Shown: piece by piece, positions 34,712 through 44,100 of the stretch
Position numbering within the stretch: the first letter of the stretch is position 1
How the letters are laid out: every line of letters starts with the position of its first letter
DNA from: CAIVAT01 sp964355945
GTDB taxonomy: Bacteria; Bacteroidota; Bacteroidia; Bacteroidales; FEN-979
DNA length: 64,000 nucleotides
NCBI GenBank assembly: GCA_964355945.1
Contig: CAYHGE010000005.1
Coordinates: forward strand, 15,119 to 79,118
Direction: 5' to 3'
Position numbers and translations under genes: made by a program
The notes under the pieces: model-generated
Seen by the model: only the letters and a program-made list of their open reading frames with translations
Told to the model about the DNA's origin: nothing
Database searches by the model: none

Positions 34712-35640
34712 GGTCGGAAAGTTCACGCCACGAGGAGCTCGCTGCCGGTATCCTGGAGACACTCGAGTACTTCGGGTTGTTCCGGTATCCGCTGTTACCC
34801 GGAGAGATTCACCGGTTTCATCCTATCCGCTGCACGTATGAAGAAGTTCTTGCCACCCTGGCCAGCCTTGCTGAGAGAGGCAGTGTAAGGTATTCCATCA
34901 ATGGGTTTTATTCCCTGGAGGTGCGGGAAAGCTGGTCATCCCGGCGCAAAGCAGGAAACGAAAAAGCGCTGGGACTGCTTTCAAGGTCTGTTCGCTTCAC
35001 CCGTATCATCAGCTCCTTTCCGTTCGTTGATGCCATTGCCATCTCCGGTTCACTATCAAAATATTATGCCGGTGAAGATGCGGATATCGACTACTTCATC
35101 ATCACCACCGGCAAGAGGTTGTGGATTGCACGAAGCCTGCTCCACCTGTTCAAAAAGCTCACCTTTATTCGCGGGTATCAGCACTATTACTGCATGAACT
35201 ATTTTGTCGATACGGATCAGCTATTGCTGTCCGACAGGAACATCTATACAGCCATCGAGCTTGCCACCATGATACCGGTGTACAATGCCGAACGGATCAA
35301 CCAGGTAAAGGAGATGAACTCCTGGGTTGGGGAATACCTCCCAAATGAGTCCACCCGGCAGGACCTGTCATATCTTTTACCGGCCGGCCGGCAATCACTG
35401 AAAAAATTCGCCGAATGGATGATCAACCTGGCCCGGCCGGAACATCTGAACCGTTTTCTGATGAATTTCACCGATCGAAAGTGGCGCAGAAAATGGTGCC
35501 GCAGGGGATTTCCGATGGAAACCTACGACCAGGCATTTTACACATCCCTCCATGTGTCGAAAAACCACCCTGCCAATTTCCAACAGCAGGTATTGACCGC
35601 CCTCGAAAACAAAACAGGACCAACCGGAATTCAGCCATGA
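34708..35640 (+). CDS. Nucleotidyltransferase-fold protein of unknown function
   Basis: A 310-residue protein from the ATG at 34708 (ATGA overlap with the sugar transferase gene). The N-terminal 75 residues look like a winged helix (EELAAGILETLEYFGLFRYPL, SLAERGSVRYSINGFYSL). Residues 110-130 read ISGSLSKYYAGEDADIDYFI, the GS-x(n)-DxD signature of Pol-beta-type minimal nucleotidyltransferases. The rest is basic and helical (DRKWRRKWCRRGF). Such proteins are found in Bacteroidetes polysaccharide loci but have no characterised activity that I know. It might act on a nucleotide sugar, a lipid carrier or RNA; I cannot choose. Confidence 0.75.
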   Translation: MRSESSRHEELAAGILETLEYFGLFRYPLLPGEIHRFHPIRCTYEEVLATLASLAERGSVRYSINGFYSLEVRESWSSRRKAGNEKALGLLSRSVRFTRIISSFPFVDAIAISGSLSKYYAGEDADIDYFIITTGKRLWIARSLLHLFKKLTFIRGYQHYYCMNYFVDTDQLLLSDRNIYTAIELATMIPVYNAERINQVKEMNSWVGEYLPNESTRQDLSYLLPAGRQSLKKFAEWMINLARPEHLNRFLMNFTDRKWRRKWCRRGFPMETYDQAFYTSLHVSKNHPANFQQQVLTALENKTGPTGIQP

Positions 35641-36527
35641 GGAGCGCAATTGTTATCGGGAGTACGGGGTTTTTGGGGTCGGCTGTCACCCGCCGGTTAC
35701 TGTCGAACGGGATTGATGTTTATGCAACTAAAAACAAGCGGGAGATACGCCTGGAGCAGGGATTGACAGTCATTGACGGAGGAATACGTGCATTGACCAC
35801 GGCTGTTCTGGATCGGATCAGTCCTGAGGTGATTTTTCACTGCGCCCGCCCGGTTCTGCCCCGGTTCAGGCGGTGGGGAAGGGTGATGGCTGCATTCCAT
35901 GCGAAACAATACAACCGGGCACTTCTTTCACAAATAACCGCCAGTCGTGCCAAACCTGCCCTGATCTTTGCTTCCGGGAGCCTGGTGTATGGCAACAGCG
36001 TGTTGCCGCATGACGAAACGGCAGCATTAAACCCGGTCAGTTATGCCAGGCAGTATCATCGGGGTGAAGGTCCTGTATTGGAAGCTATTCCTAAGGAAAA
36101 TCAGAAGGTGATCATGCTGCGATTCCCCTGGCTGCTGGGTGACGGCTCGTGGTTCTCATGGTTCTACCTGAAACCGTTGCGTGAGAAGATGCTGGTCCCG
36201 CTTTTCGGTGACGGGAGTAATATGATGTCGGTGATTGGCCTGGAGATTGCGGCCAAAACGATGGTGGAATACTACAATGAGAACATACAGAGCGGCGTTT
36301 ACAACGTTATTGCGCCCCATGTACTCACGCAGAGATCCTTTGCTGAAACGGTCGCCGGTCATTATGGAGGGATGGTTACAGATTACAGGAACCTTTATCC
36401 GGAAGGTGTAGAGAGTGCTGTTTTAGAGGCATTTACATCGAATATTCTCCTGGCGACCATCCATCGGGTATCACCAGCCAAATCTCCCCAAAGCCTGAAC
36501 CGGCTCCTTTCACAAATACCGCTCTAA
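35637..36527 (+). CDS. NAD-dependent epimerase/dehydratase (SDR)
   Basis: A 296-residue extended-SDR-like protein beginning MRSAIVIGSTGFLGSAVTRRLL, with the GxxGxxG dinucleotide loop. The catalytic region is FASGSLVYGNSVLPH, and the Tyr-x-x-x-Lys pair appears altered to YARQYHRGE, so the usual Lys is not obvious. It probably modifies or reduces a nucleotide sugar for the local polysaccharide, or a degenerate activity. It ends the plus-strand operon and overlaps the convergent methyltransferase by 4 bases. Confidence 0.8.
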   Translation: MRSAIVIGSTGFLGSAVTRRLLSNGIDVYATKNKREIRLEQGLTVIDGGIRALTTAVLDRISPEVIFHCARPVLPRFRRWGRVMAAFHAKQYNRALLSQITASRAKPALIFASGSLVYGNSVLPHDETAALNPVSYARQYHRGEGPVLEAIPKENQKVIMLRFPWLLGDGSWFSWFYLKPLREKMLVPLFGDGSNMMSVIGLEIAAKTMVEYYNENIQSGVYNVIAPHVLTQRSFAETVAGHYGGMVTDYRNLYPEGVESAVLEAFTSNILLATIHRVSPAKSPQSLNRLLSQIPL

Positions 36528-37488
36528 CCCCTGAATACAAACAAAATATACTCCCCGGCAGCCCACAATGGGGAACGTTGAATCCGCTGATCGATTTCCC
36601 ATAACCGGTTGGCCTTTTCAGGATGATTCCTGATCTTATGGTCATTATACCATGGGGGATAAAACACGCTGTAGCCTTTTCTCTCCATCAGTCTGAAATC
36701 TTTAAAAGCTGCTTTGATGCGGGAAGGAGCATAGCAATGTGAAGGGAGATGCCTGGTTACCGAATAGCCGCCCCACACTTTTCCGAGGCGGGCGAAAGCT
36801 GTTCTGAAATTGAGTTTGACCATCTGAACGAACAGTTCGCGCAGGTACCATTTATTCACAAAGGTCACTACAGCAATTCCGCCGGGTTTGAGCAAAGTTT
36901 TAATTTCGGACGCAGCAAAATCAAGGTTCTCCACGGTGTTCAACGCACCGAAATAGACGTAAACCAGGTCAAAACTACCTTTTCCGAACAAGCCCGCCAG
37001 TTGTCGTTCATCACTTTTTAGAACGCGGGCATTGGTCAGATGATCTTTGTCAAGCCGGGCCTGTGCCAGTGCGACCATGCTGGCAGAGATATCCACCGCA
37101 GTGAACTGCCTTTCCGGAAATTGCTTTGCAAACCAGTGTACATCGAACCCGGGGCCGCAGCCAATTTCAAGCGCACGGGTAAAAGGATAACGAACCGTGA
37201 TCTCCCTGAAATCATTCCTGATCCTNNNNNNNNNNNNNNNNNNNNNNNNNNNNNNNNNNNNNNNNNNNNNNNNNNNNNNNNNNNNNNNNNNNNNNNNNNN
37301 NNNNNNNNNNNNNNNNNNNNNNNNNGCGCACGGGTAAAAGGATAACGAACCGTGATCTCCCTGAAATCATTCCTGATCCTGTCAAGACTTTGGTTACCAC
37401 CTGCTCTTGTCTCAAAGCCAAGACCTGCATCTTCGTCATAATATGATTCTACGCTGGAATAATAGGATTGTGGATTTTGCCGGCTCAT
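36524..37488 (-). CDS. SAM-dependent methyltransferase, interrupted by a spurious gap
   Basis: A class I methyltransferase with motif I LEIGCGPGFDVHW, followed by FTAVDISASMVALAQARL, DLVYVYFGALNTVENLD and LLKPGGIAVVTFVNKW. The gene is broken by 100 N at 37226-37325, but 55 bases before the gap (37171-37225) are repeated exactly after it (37326-37380). Removing the 155 extra positions gives one intact 269-codon frame from the ATG at 37488 to the TAG at 36524. Function is probably methylation of a sugar or lipid in the polysaccharide pathway. It overlaps the response regulator stop by ATGA. Confidence 0.87.
37226..37325. other. Assembly gap (100 N) with duplicated contig ends
   Basis: The 55 bases before the gap equal the 55 bases after it, as when two contigs that share a k-mer-length end are scaffolded without being merged. 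The gap is therefore artificial and probably contains no missing sequence. Confidence 0.95.
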
Positions 37489-37931
37489 GATAAAAACCTC
37501 TCCAGTTTACGAATATTCAACAATGGAATCGGAAACAGATACTTCTGCCCGTCTTTGATCAACAGCGCATGCTCCAGCCGGGAAACGGTCTGTTTCAACT
37601 CTTCTGGGTTCACCGGCTTCACAAGGAAATCAAACGCTGCATGACGGATCGCCTCAATGGCGAACTTGTCGAAACCGGTGGCAAAAATGATGGCCGGCGC
37701 ATCTCCCGCCTCAAGCAACTCCCTTGCAATTTCGAAACCGGTTTTTTCCGGCATCTGGATGTCGAGGAAAACAACATCGGGCTGATGTTCATGAACAAGG
37801 TCAACAGCCAGCAACGCATTGGTCACAGTGGCAGCCACTTCAATTCGCGGATAAGTCTGCAGCAGGAGCGACAGGTTCGCAATGGCACCGGGCTCGTCGT
37901 CGACGATGATGGCTTTTATGGGTTTTCCCAT
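37485..37931 (-). CDS. Response-regulator receiver domain protein, no output domain
   Basis: A 148-residue receiver domain: acidic pocket VDDEP (residues 11-12), phosphoacceptor Asp57 in VVFLDIQMP, and Lys105 in DFLVKPVNPEE. The sequence style (YPRIEVAATVTNALLAV, DKFAIEAIRHAAFDFLVKP) matches LytTR-type regulators, but the protein stops right after the receiver (LLNIRKLERFLS) where the LytTR DNA-binding domain should begin. It is either a truncated regulator or a single-domain signalling protein. It is encoded upstream of, and overlaps, the methyltransferase. No histidine kinase is adjacent. Confidence 0.88.
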   Translation of the reverse strand: MGKPIKAIIVDDEPGAIANLSLLLQTYPRIEVAATVTNALLAVDLVHEHQPDVVFLDIQMPEKTGFEIARELLEAGDAPAIIFATGFDKFAIEAIRHAAFDFLVKPVNPEELKQTVSRLEHALLIKDGQKYLFPIPLLNIRKLERFLS

Positions 37932-38112
37932 TTGATCAGGGGATTGTGAAAAATAGGCTGAAAATTACAATAAAATCCATTAATTCCAATCAAATTTTGA
38001 TTATATAATCTATGGCAGCTTATCTGTGGCTCATTCATGGTGTACCTTTTTTGCCCGACCTGCCAGCTGACAGGGTTGAATATGTGGTTTGAATCGAAAT
38101 TTAACATATTTT

Positions 38113-38144
38113 TTTGCGATTTGAATCACATATAAGTATATTTG
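38113..38144 (+). promoter_or_regulatory. Bacteroidetes-type promoter
   Basis: TTTG at 38113-38116, a 20-bp spacer and TATATTTG at 38137-38144, just upstream of the DUF4143 ATPase start at 38158. The short leader leaves little room for a ribosome-binding site. Confidence 0.7.
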
Positions 38145-38157
38145 CAATAAAAAATCC

Positions 38158-39288
38158 ATGGTACAACGACATCTGGAGAAGGAGATCAGCAGGTACTTGT
38201 TCAAGAAGAAAGCGATCATCATCTATGGGGCCCGGCAAGTCGGGAAAGCCACGCTGGTTGAACACCTTGTTAAAGATATGCCAGGGCAGACACTGTTCCT
38301 TAACGGGGACGAGGCCGATGTTCGCGAGATATTGACAAATCCGAATTCGACTCAGTTAAGACCGCTTCTCGGGGATCATAAAATTGTCGTAATTGATGAG
38401 GCACAAAGGGTTCCCGAAACCGGACTGGCGTTAAAGATAATTCATGATAATTTTAAGGACATCCAGTTAATCGCTACCGGATCTTCATCCTTTGAACTGG
38501 CGAGTAAGATCAATGAGCCCATGACGGGGCGAAAGCTGGATTTTTTTCTACATCCGTTTTCATATGGTGAAATGGTTGGTTATCATGGCTTTCATACGGA
38601 AAGACGGTTGTTGGAACATCGGATGGTCTATGGGTATTATCCGGATATTGCGTTAAATCCCGGACAAGAGATCAAACTTTTGAAATCACTTGCATCAAGT
38701 TTTTTATACAAAGATCTGCTTACCCTCGAACAAATTCAGAAGCCGATGTTGCTGGAAAAGATTTTAAAAGCGTTGGCTTTACAGACAGGCAACGAAGTTT
38801 CGTTCAACGAATTGGCGCAATTGCTTGATTCTGACAGAGGTACGATAGAAAAATACATCGATCTCCTTGAAAAGGCCTACATAGTTTTCAGGTTAAATGG
38901 ATTGAACAGGAATGTTAGAAATGAAATAAAAAAGGGACGGAAAATTTATTTTTACGATAACGGTATCAGGAATGCCATTCTTGGAAACTTCCTGCCGCTT
39001 GCTTCACGTGCAGATACCGGGGCGCTCTGGGAGAATTTCCTGATCAGTGAACGGCATAAGTTACTTGATAATAAAGATATTGCTTACAATTCATGGTTTT
39101 GGAGAACCACTCAACAGCAGGAAATCGATTATGTTGAAGAACGCCAGGGCAAGCTGTATGCCTTTGAATTCAAATGGAACATTAAAAAACAATCACGGTT
39201 ATCAAAAACATTTGCAATGGCATATCCATCTTCAGAATACAAGGTTATTTCACCTGAAAACATGATGGATTTTCTTTTACAGGAATAA
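38158..39288 (+). CDS. AAA_14/DUF4143 ATPase with altered Walker A
   Basis: A 376-residue ATPase of the common lone AAA_14 + DUF4143 type. The P-loop reads GARQVGKAT (residues 24-32), where family members have GxRQxGKTT; the Mg-coordinating Thr/Ser after the Lys is replaced by Ala31. Walker B is KIVVIDEAQRV and the sensor is LIATGSSSFELA. The DUF4143 half has YFYDNGIRNAIL, GALWENFLISERHK and a restriction-endonuclease-like tail QEIDYVEERQGKLYAFEFKWN. ATP use may be impaired. Function of the family is unknown; toxin-antitoxin or defence roles have been proposed only loosely. Confidence 0.87.
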   Translation: MVQRHLEKEISRYLFKKKAIIIYGARQVGKATLVEHLVKDMPGQTLFLNGDEADVREILTNPNSTQLRPLLGDHKIVVIDEAQRVPETGLALKIIHDNFKDIQLIATGSSSFELASKINEPMTGRKLDFFLHPFSYGEMVGYHGFHTERRLLEHRMVYGYYPDIALNPGQEIKLLKSLASSFLYKDLLTLEQIQKPMLLEKILKALALQTGNEVSFNELAQLLDSDRGTIEKYIDLLEKAYIVFRLNGLNRNVRNEIKKGRKIYFYDNGIRNAILGNFLPLASRADTGALWENFLISERHKLLDNKDIAYNSWFWRTTQQQEIDYVEERQGKLYAFEFKWNIKKQSRLSKTFAMAYPSSEYKVISPENMMDFLLQE

Positions 39289-39323
39289 CAATGCCCTTTC
39301 CCGTTTTGTCATTAAAGTCAGGA

Positions 39324-40014
39324 TCAGATGAAATACTGCAGAAAATTTTCAGGATTTACAACATTAAATTGATTTGTATGGTATTTGGCGCTAAAACTTG
39401 CCGGGATTCCGGGTTGTTTTTTTGCATTCCATTTGAATTCATAAGCAGTAAGCTGTCCATTTGCTTCTTCAAGCAGGTCAATCTCTGCCCCGTCATAAGT
39501 CCGCCAGAACGACATGTTGATGAGTCCAGACTTCAGTCGAGTGACTTTCATCCGCTCTGTGATACAGAAATTCTCCCACAATGATCCCATATCATTCCTG
39601 TTTTCGGGTGCACTGAAATTGTTGATAACGGCATTTCGGATGCCGTTATCATAAAAGTAAAACTTTCGGCTCTTTCTGATTTCATTTCTTGAGTTCGAAG
39701 TAAACGCACCGAGGCTGAAAATTACAAATGTTTTTTCAAGAAGATCTATGAATTTCTCTACGGTGGAGATCGAAATACCCAGCTTTATGGATAATTCATG
39801 TATGGAGACCAGGCTGCCGGCCTGCAATGCGAGGGCTTTTGAGAATGTCAAATATAACCGGATTCTCACAATTCAAAATCAGGACATGATCGTATCTGGA
39901 AGTAAACATTTCAGCCAGGGTGGTTTTTCCGATCTGCCGGGCACCATAAAATATCAGAATATCCCTGGAATCCATCCAGTTCAGTAATACGGGTTCAAGG
40001 TCACGAAGGTACAT
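39324..40014 (-). pseudogene. DUF4143 ATPase pseudogene with internal deletion
   Basis: The N-terminal piece (ATG at 40014) reads MYLRDLEPVLLNWMDSRDILIFYGARQIGKTTL, with an intact P-loop. After CENPVIFDIL the frame jumps into KALALQAGSLVSIHEL, which in the intact paralogue at 38158 is about 150 residues further on. The C-terminal piece keeps YFYDNGIRNAVI, GSLWENFCITERMK and AEIDLLEEANGQLTAYEFKWN. The Walker B and sensor region is therefore gone and the two halves are in different frames. The pseudogene is tail-to-tail with the intact copy. Confidence 0.85.
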
Positions 40015-40219
40015 GTTGTAAAATTCGGCCTAAATATATTTTTATTCATACAAAATTCGGTGTGAAAATATTTTTCTTATTCTGAATTGATGCCAAATTG
40101 ACTGACAATTTTCATTATTTTTGCATAAACCAATTATAATGGCAGAAATTTGCTCGAAAATTTCTTAAAACTCAGATCAGGGATACAAAGGCATGTTGTT
40201 GTCAATGAAGTTCCCGGTG

Positions 40220-40250
40220 TTTGCAGTCTTTGGCATTTTCCGTATTTTTG
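40220..40250 (+). promoter_or_regulatory. Bacteroidetes-type promoter before a small ORF
   Basis: TTTG at 40220-40223, a 19-bp spacer and TATTTTTG at 40243-40250. It lies 14 bp ahead of the ATG at 40265. Confidence 0.6.
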
Positions 40251-40264
40251 TAAAAAAAGCCACG

Positions 40265-40393
40265 ATGTATATCGATCAATATAGAACCCAGATCAAAATA
40301 CTGTGTAAAGAATTAAAGTACAACACTGTTGAATGGGAGAACGGGGCAGATTTCGCACCTGAATACCTATACGAAATTGGCACCAGAATATAA
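40265..40393 (+). CDS. Small ORF, possible nucleotidyltransferase remnant
   Basis: A 42-residue frame beginning MYIDQYRTQIKILCKELKYN directly after a good promoter; an in-frame ATG at 40193 lies upstream of that promoter and is unlikely. The N-terminus resembles the start of minimal nucleotidyltransferases, which have similar MYxxxYxxxIxxLCxK openings before a GSxxxxD motif, but that motif is absent. It is probably a decayed or internally deleted gene. Translation is not certain. Confidence 0.4.
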   Translation: MYIDQYRTQIKILCKELKYNTVEWENGADFAPEYLYEIGTRI

Positions 40394-40405
40394 CCGCCCG
40401 ACTGT

Positions 40406-40939
40406 TCACCAGTTCTCCCAATGAACCTTCTCCGCCTTAAACTTATCCTTCGGCAAATCCCCGCCTGCGGGATGGCCCACGGGGATGATGCTGAAAGGAT
40501 CTACCCCGGCAGGCAGTTTCAACAGTTTTCTTACATGATCTTGCCGTTCAGTCATCGGAAACAGTGCCGACCACACTGCTCCCAGCCGCATTGCCTCGGC
40601 TGCCAGCAGGATGTTCTCGGTGGCAGCGGCCGCATCCTGATGCCACAGATCGGTGGCGCCTTCCTGCAGTTCAACAGATGAGTCGCCGCAAACCACAATA
40701 CACGCACCGGCTTTGAACAGCATCTTTGTGAATGGAAGGCCTTCTCCAAGGGAATCCAGTATGGTGCGCTCCGTTACGGCCACAAAGGCGAGCGGTTGCC
40801 GGTTGCGTGCCGAAGGTGCCGCCATGCCTGCCTTCAGCAAGGCCAGCAGGCAGGCTTTGGTCACCGGTTCGCCGGTATAGTTGCGCACACTTTTACGCGA
40901 CATGATGGCCTCGAGGATGATTGATGGTTTATCGGTCAT
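40406..40939 (-). CDS. Nitroreductase-family flavoprotein
   Basis: A 177-residue FMN-dependent oxidoreductase of the nitroreductase superfamily. It opens with ILEAIMSRKSVRNYTGEPV, has the FMN-binding AAPSARNRQPLAFVAVT, and ends with VDPFSIIPVGHPAG. Such enzymes reduce quinones, nitro compounds or flavins using NAD(P)H. The short length is typical of the small subfamily. It stands alone, convergent with the small ORF and divergent from ileS. Confidence 0.9.
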   Translation of the reverse strand: MTDKPSIILEAIMSRKSVRNYTGEPVTKACLLALLKAGMAAPSARNRQPLAFVAVTERTILDSLGEGLPFTKMLFKAGACIVVCGDSSVELQEGATDLWHQDAAAATENILLAAEAMRLGAVWSALFPMTERQDHVRKLLKLPAGVDPFSIIPVGHPAGGDLPKDKFKAEKVHWENW

Positions 40940-41089
40940 GATGGTTTGATTTTGACCGGTAAAATTATTGAATATTAAACAATTTTAGCAGGGGTGTTTC
41001 GTGTTTTTTCACATCCGGTAAAAACCAAATCGAAAGAAATACAGAATCTTCCTGAATCTGCCTATACATCAGGATAAAAGATTTTTTTG

Positions 41090-41097
41090 TAATTTTG
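41090..41097 (+). promoter_or_regulatory. -7 box upstream of ileS
   Basis: TAATTTTG, matching TAnnTTTG, 77 bp before the ileS ATG. A matching upstream TTTG at the right spacing is not evident, so only the -7 element is supported. Confidence 0.45.
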
Positions 41098-41174
41098 CAC
41101 GCCTTTTTAAAGTACAATCAGGGAATTACAGGTTAAAATGGCTATCAGATTTCCGGAATGATGAAAGACAAAAG

Positions 41175-44100
41175 ATGAGTAAGCGATACGCAGAATATAA
41201 AAACCTTGACCTCAGCAGGATCGGCGATGAGATCCAGGCCTATTGGGAGAAGCACGGCACTTTTGAAAAGAGCCTGAAAATGACCGAAGGCATGCCGCCT
41301 TATGTGTTTTACGAAGGGCCCCCTTCCGCTAATGGCATACCGGGAATTCACCATGTCATGGCAAGGGCCATCAAGGATATTTTCTGCAGGTACAAGACCA
41401 TGAAGGGATTCTATGTCAGTCGCAAGGCAGGCTGGGATACCCACGGGCTGCCCATCGAAATCGGGGTCGAGAAGAAACTTGGCATCACCAAGGAGGATAT
41501 CGGGAAATCAATTTCCATCGAGGAGTACAACAAAGAGTGCCGCACAGAGGTGATGAAATACAAAGACCTCTGGGACGACCTCACCATCCGGATGGGGTAC
41601 TGGCTGAATCTCGATGATCCATACATCACGTACGAAAACAAGTACATTGAGAGTGTCTGGTATCTCCTGGGAAAGCTCTATGAAAAAGGACTTCTTTACA
41701 AAGGATACACCATTCAACCCTACTCTCCGGCTGCAGGCACCGGCCTGAGCACCCACGAACTGAACCAGCCCGGCACCTATAAAATGGTAAAAGACAACAC
41801 CGTGGTGGCGCAGTTTAAGGTGATTCGCAATGTGCAATCGGAGTTCCTTTTCAGCGACCTTTTGGGAGAGCTCTACATACTCGCCTGGACCACTACTCCA
41901 TGGACACTGCCATCGAACACCGGTCTGGCCATGGGCAAGGATATTACCTATTTGCTGGTTAAGACATATAACACCTATACCTATACTGAACAAACTGTTG
42001 TCCTCGCGAAAGAGCTGTTACACCAGTATTTTCCGGAGAAGAACAGCCAGCTTGAAATGGATGGTTACCACAAAGGCGACAAGCACATTCCCTTCCAGGT
42101 GGTGGCAGAGTTCAAAGGAAGTGATTTTGAAGGCATCCGTTTTGAACAGCTGCTGCCATACTCTCAGCCCGAAGATGGCGACCCTTTCCGCGTGGTGATG
42201 GGCGATTTTGTGACCACAGAGGATGGTACCGGCATTGTGCACATTGCACCGAGTTTTGGCGCCGACGACTTCAGGGTTGGCCGCCAGTATGGCCTGGGAT
42301 CACTGACCCTGGTGAATAAACAGGGTAAATTCACCGAACAGATGGGCGAATTTGCCGGCCGTTATGTGAAATCCGAATATGATCCGAATTATGTGGAGGG
42401 TAACTGCCCGCCGGTTGATATCGATATCATTGTCAAACTGAAACACGAAAATAAGGCGTTTAAAACGGAGAAATACGAACACTCTTATCCGCATTGCTGG
42501 CGTACCGATAAACCCATTCTATACTACCCGCTCGACTCCTGGTTTATCCGCACCACAGCCTTTAAGGATGAGATGATCGCCCTCAACAAAACCATCAACT
42601 GGAAACCTGAATCGACAGGAACCGGGCGGTTTGGAAACTGGCTTGAAAACCTGGTTGACTGGAACCTCTCCCGTTCCCGCTTTTGGGGAACGCCGTTGCC
42701 GATCTGGAGATCTGCCGATGAAAAACAGGAGATCTGCATTGGTTCTGTGGCGCAGCTGAAAGCAGAAATCACCAAAGCGGTTGCTGCCGGAGTGATGAAA
42801 ACCAATCCGCTCGAAAATTTCAACCCGGAAGAGACGACAGATGAGAATTATCACTCATTTGACCTTCACCGCCCGTTTGTTGACGACATCATCCTGGTTA
42901 CTGACGACGGATTGCCGATGTACCGCGAAACCGACCTGATCGATGTATGGTTCGATTCGGGAGCCATGCCTTATGCCCAGTATCATTACCCTTTTGAGCA
43001 GTCACGGAAGCTGGAGAGCTACTTCCCGGCCGATTTCATTGCTGAAGGAGTCGATCAGACCCGGGGATGGTTCTTTACCCTTCATGCCATTGCAGTGATG
43101 CTGTTTGGCGGCGTTTCCTATAAGACCTGCGTGTCGAACGGACTCGTCCTCGACAAGAACGGGAACAAGATGTCGAAGCGGTTGGGCAATGCGGTTGACC
43201 CGTTTGAAACGATTGATAAATATGGTCCTGACGCGACCCGCTGGTACCTGATCACCAATTCACAGCCATGGGATAACCTGAAGTTTGACCTGGACGGAAT
43301 TGAGGAGATCCGCAGGAAATTCTTTGGTACGCTTTACAACACCTATGCCTTCTATTCCCTGTATGCCAACATTGACGGATTTGACTACAGTGAACCGGAA
43401 ATCGTCCTCAGCGATCGCCCCGAAATTGACCGGTGGATCCTTTCAGAACTGAACTCCCTGATCAAAGTGGTGGATGATTGTTACTCAGATTATGAGCCAA
43501 CCAAAGCCGGGCGCGCCATCTCCGATTTCGTGGATGCCCACCTGAGCAACTGGTATGTGCGCCTTTGCCGCCGCCGGTTCTGGAGAGGTGACTATTCCCA
43601 GGATAAAATTTCGGCTTACCAAACGCTTTACCGCTGCATTGAAGTCATTGCACAATTGTCGTCACCCATCGCCCCTTTCTTTGCAGAAAGATTGTTTGTT
43701 GACCTGAACAATGTTACCGGAAGGCATTCTGTTGATTCAGTGCACCTTACGACATTCCCGCAATCTGACACATCCCTCATTGACAAGGATCTCGAAGAAC
43801 GTATGGAGCTGGCTCAGAAAATCGCCTCGATGGTGTTGTCTATCCGGAAATCAACAAAACTGCGGGTACGTCAGCCGCTTAACAAGATACTGGTCCCTGT
43901 TTTAAATGATCACCTGGTTGCACAGATCGATGCGGTAAAAAACCTCATCCTGTCGGAAGTCAATGTCAAGGAACTGGAATACATCACCGACACGGCTGGC
44001 ATCCTGGTTAAGAAGGTCAAACCAGATTTCAAAAAACTGGGACCCCGGTATGGCAAACTGATGAAACAGCTTGCTGCAGCGGTGGTTTTGATCACCCAGG

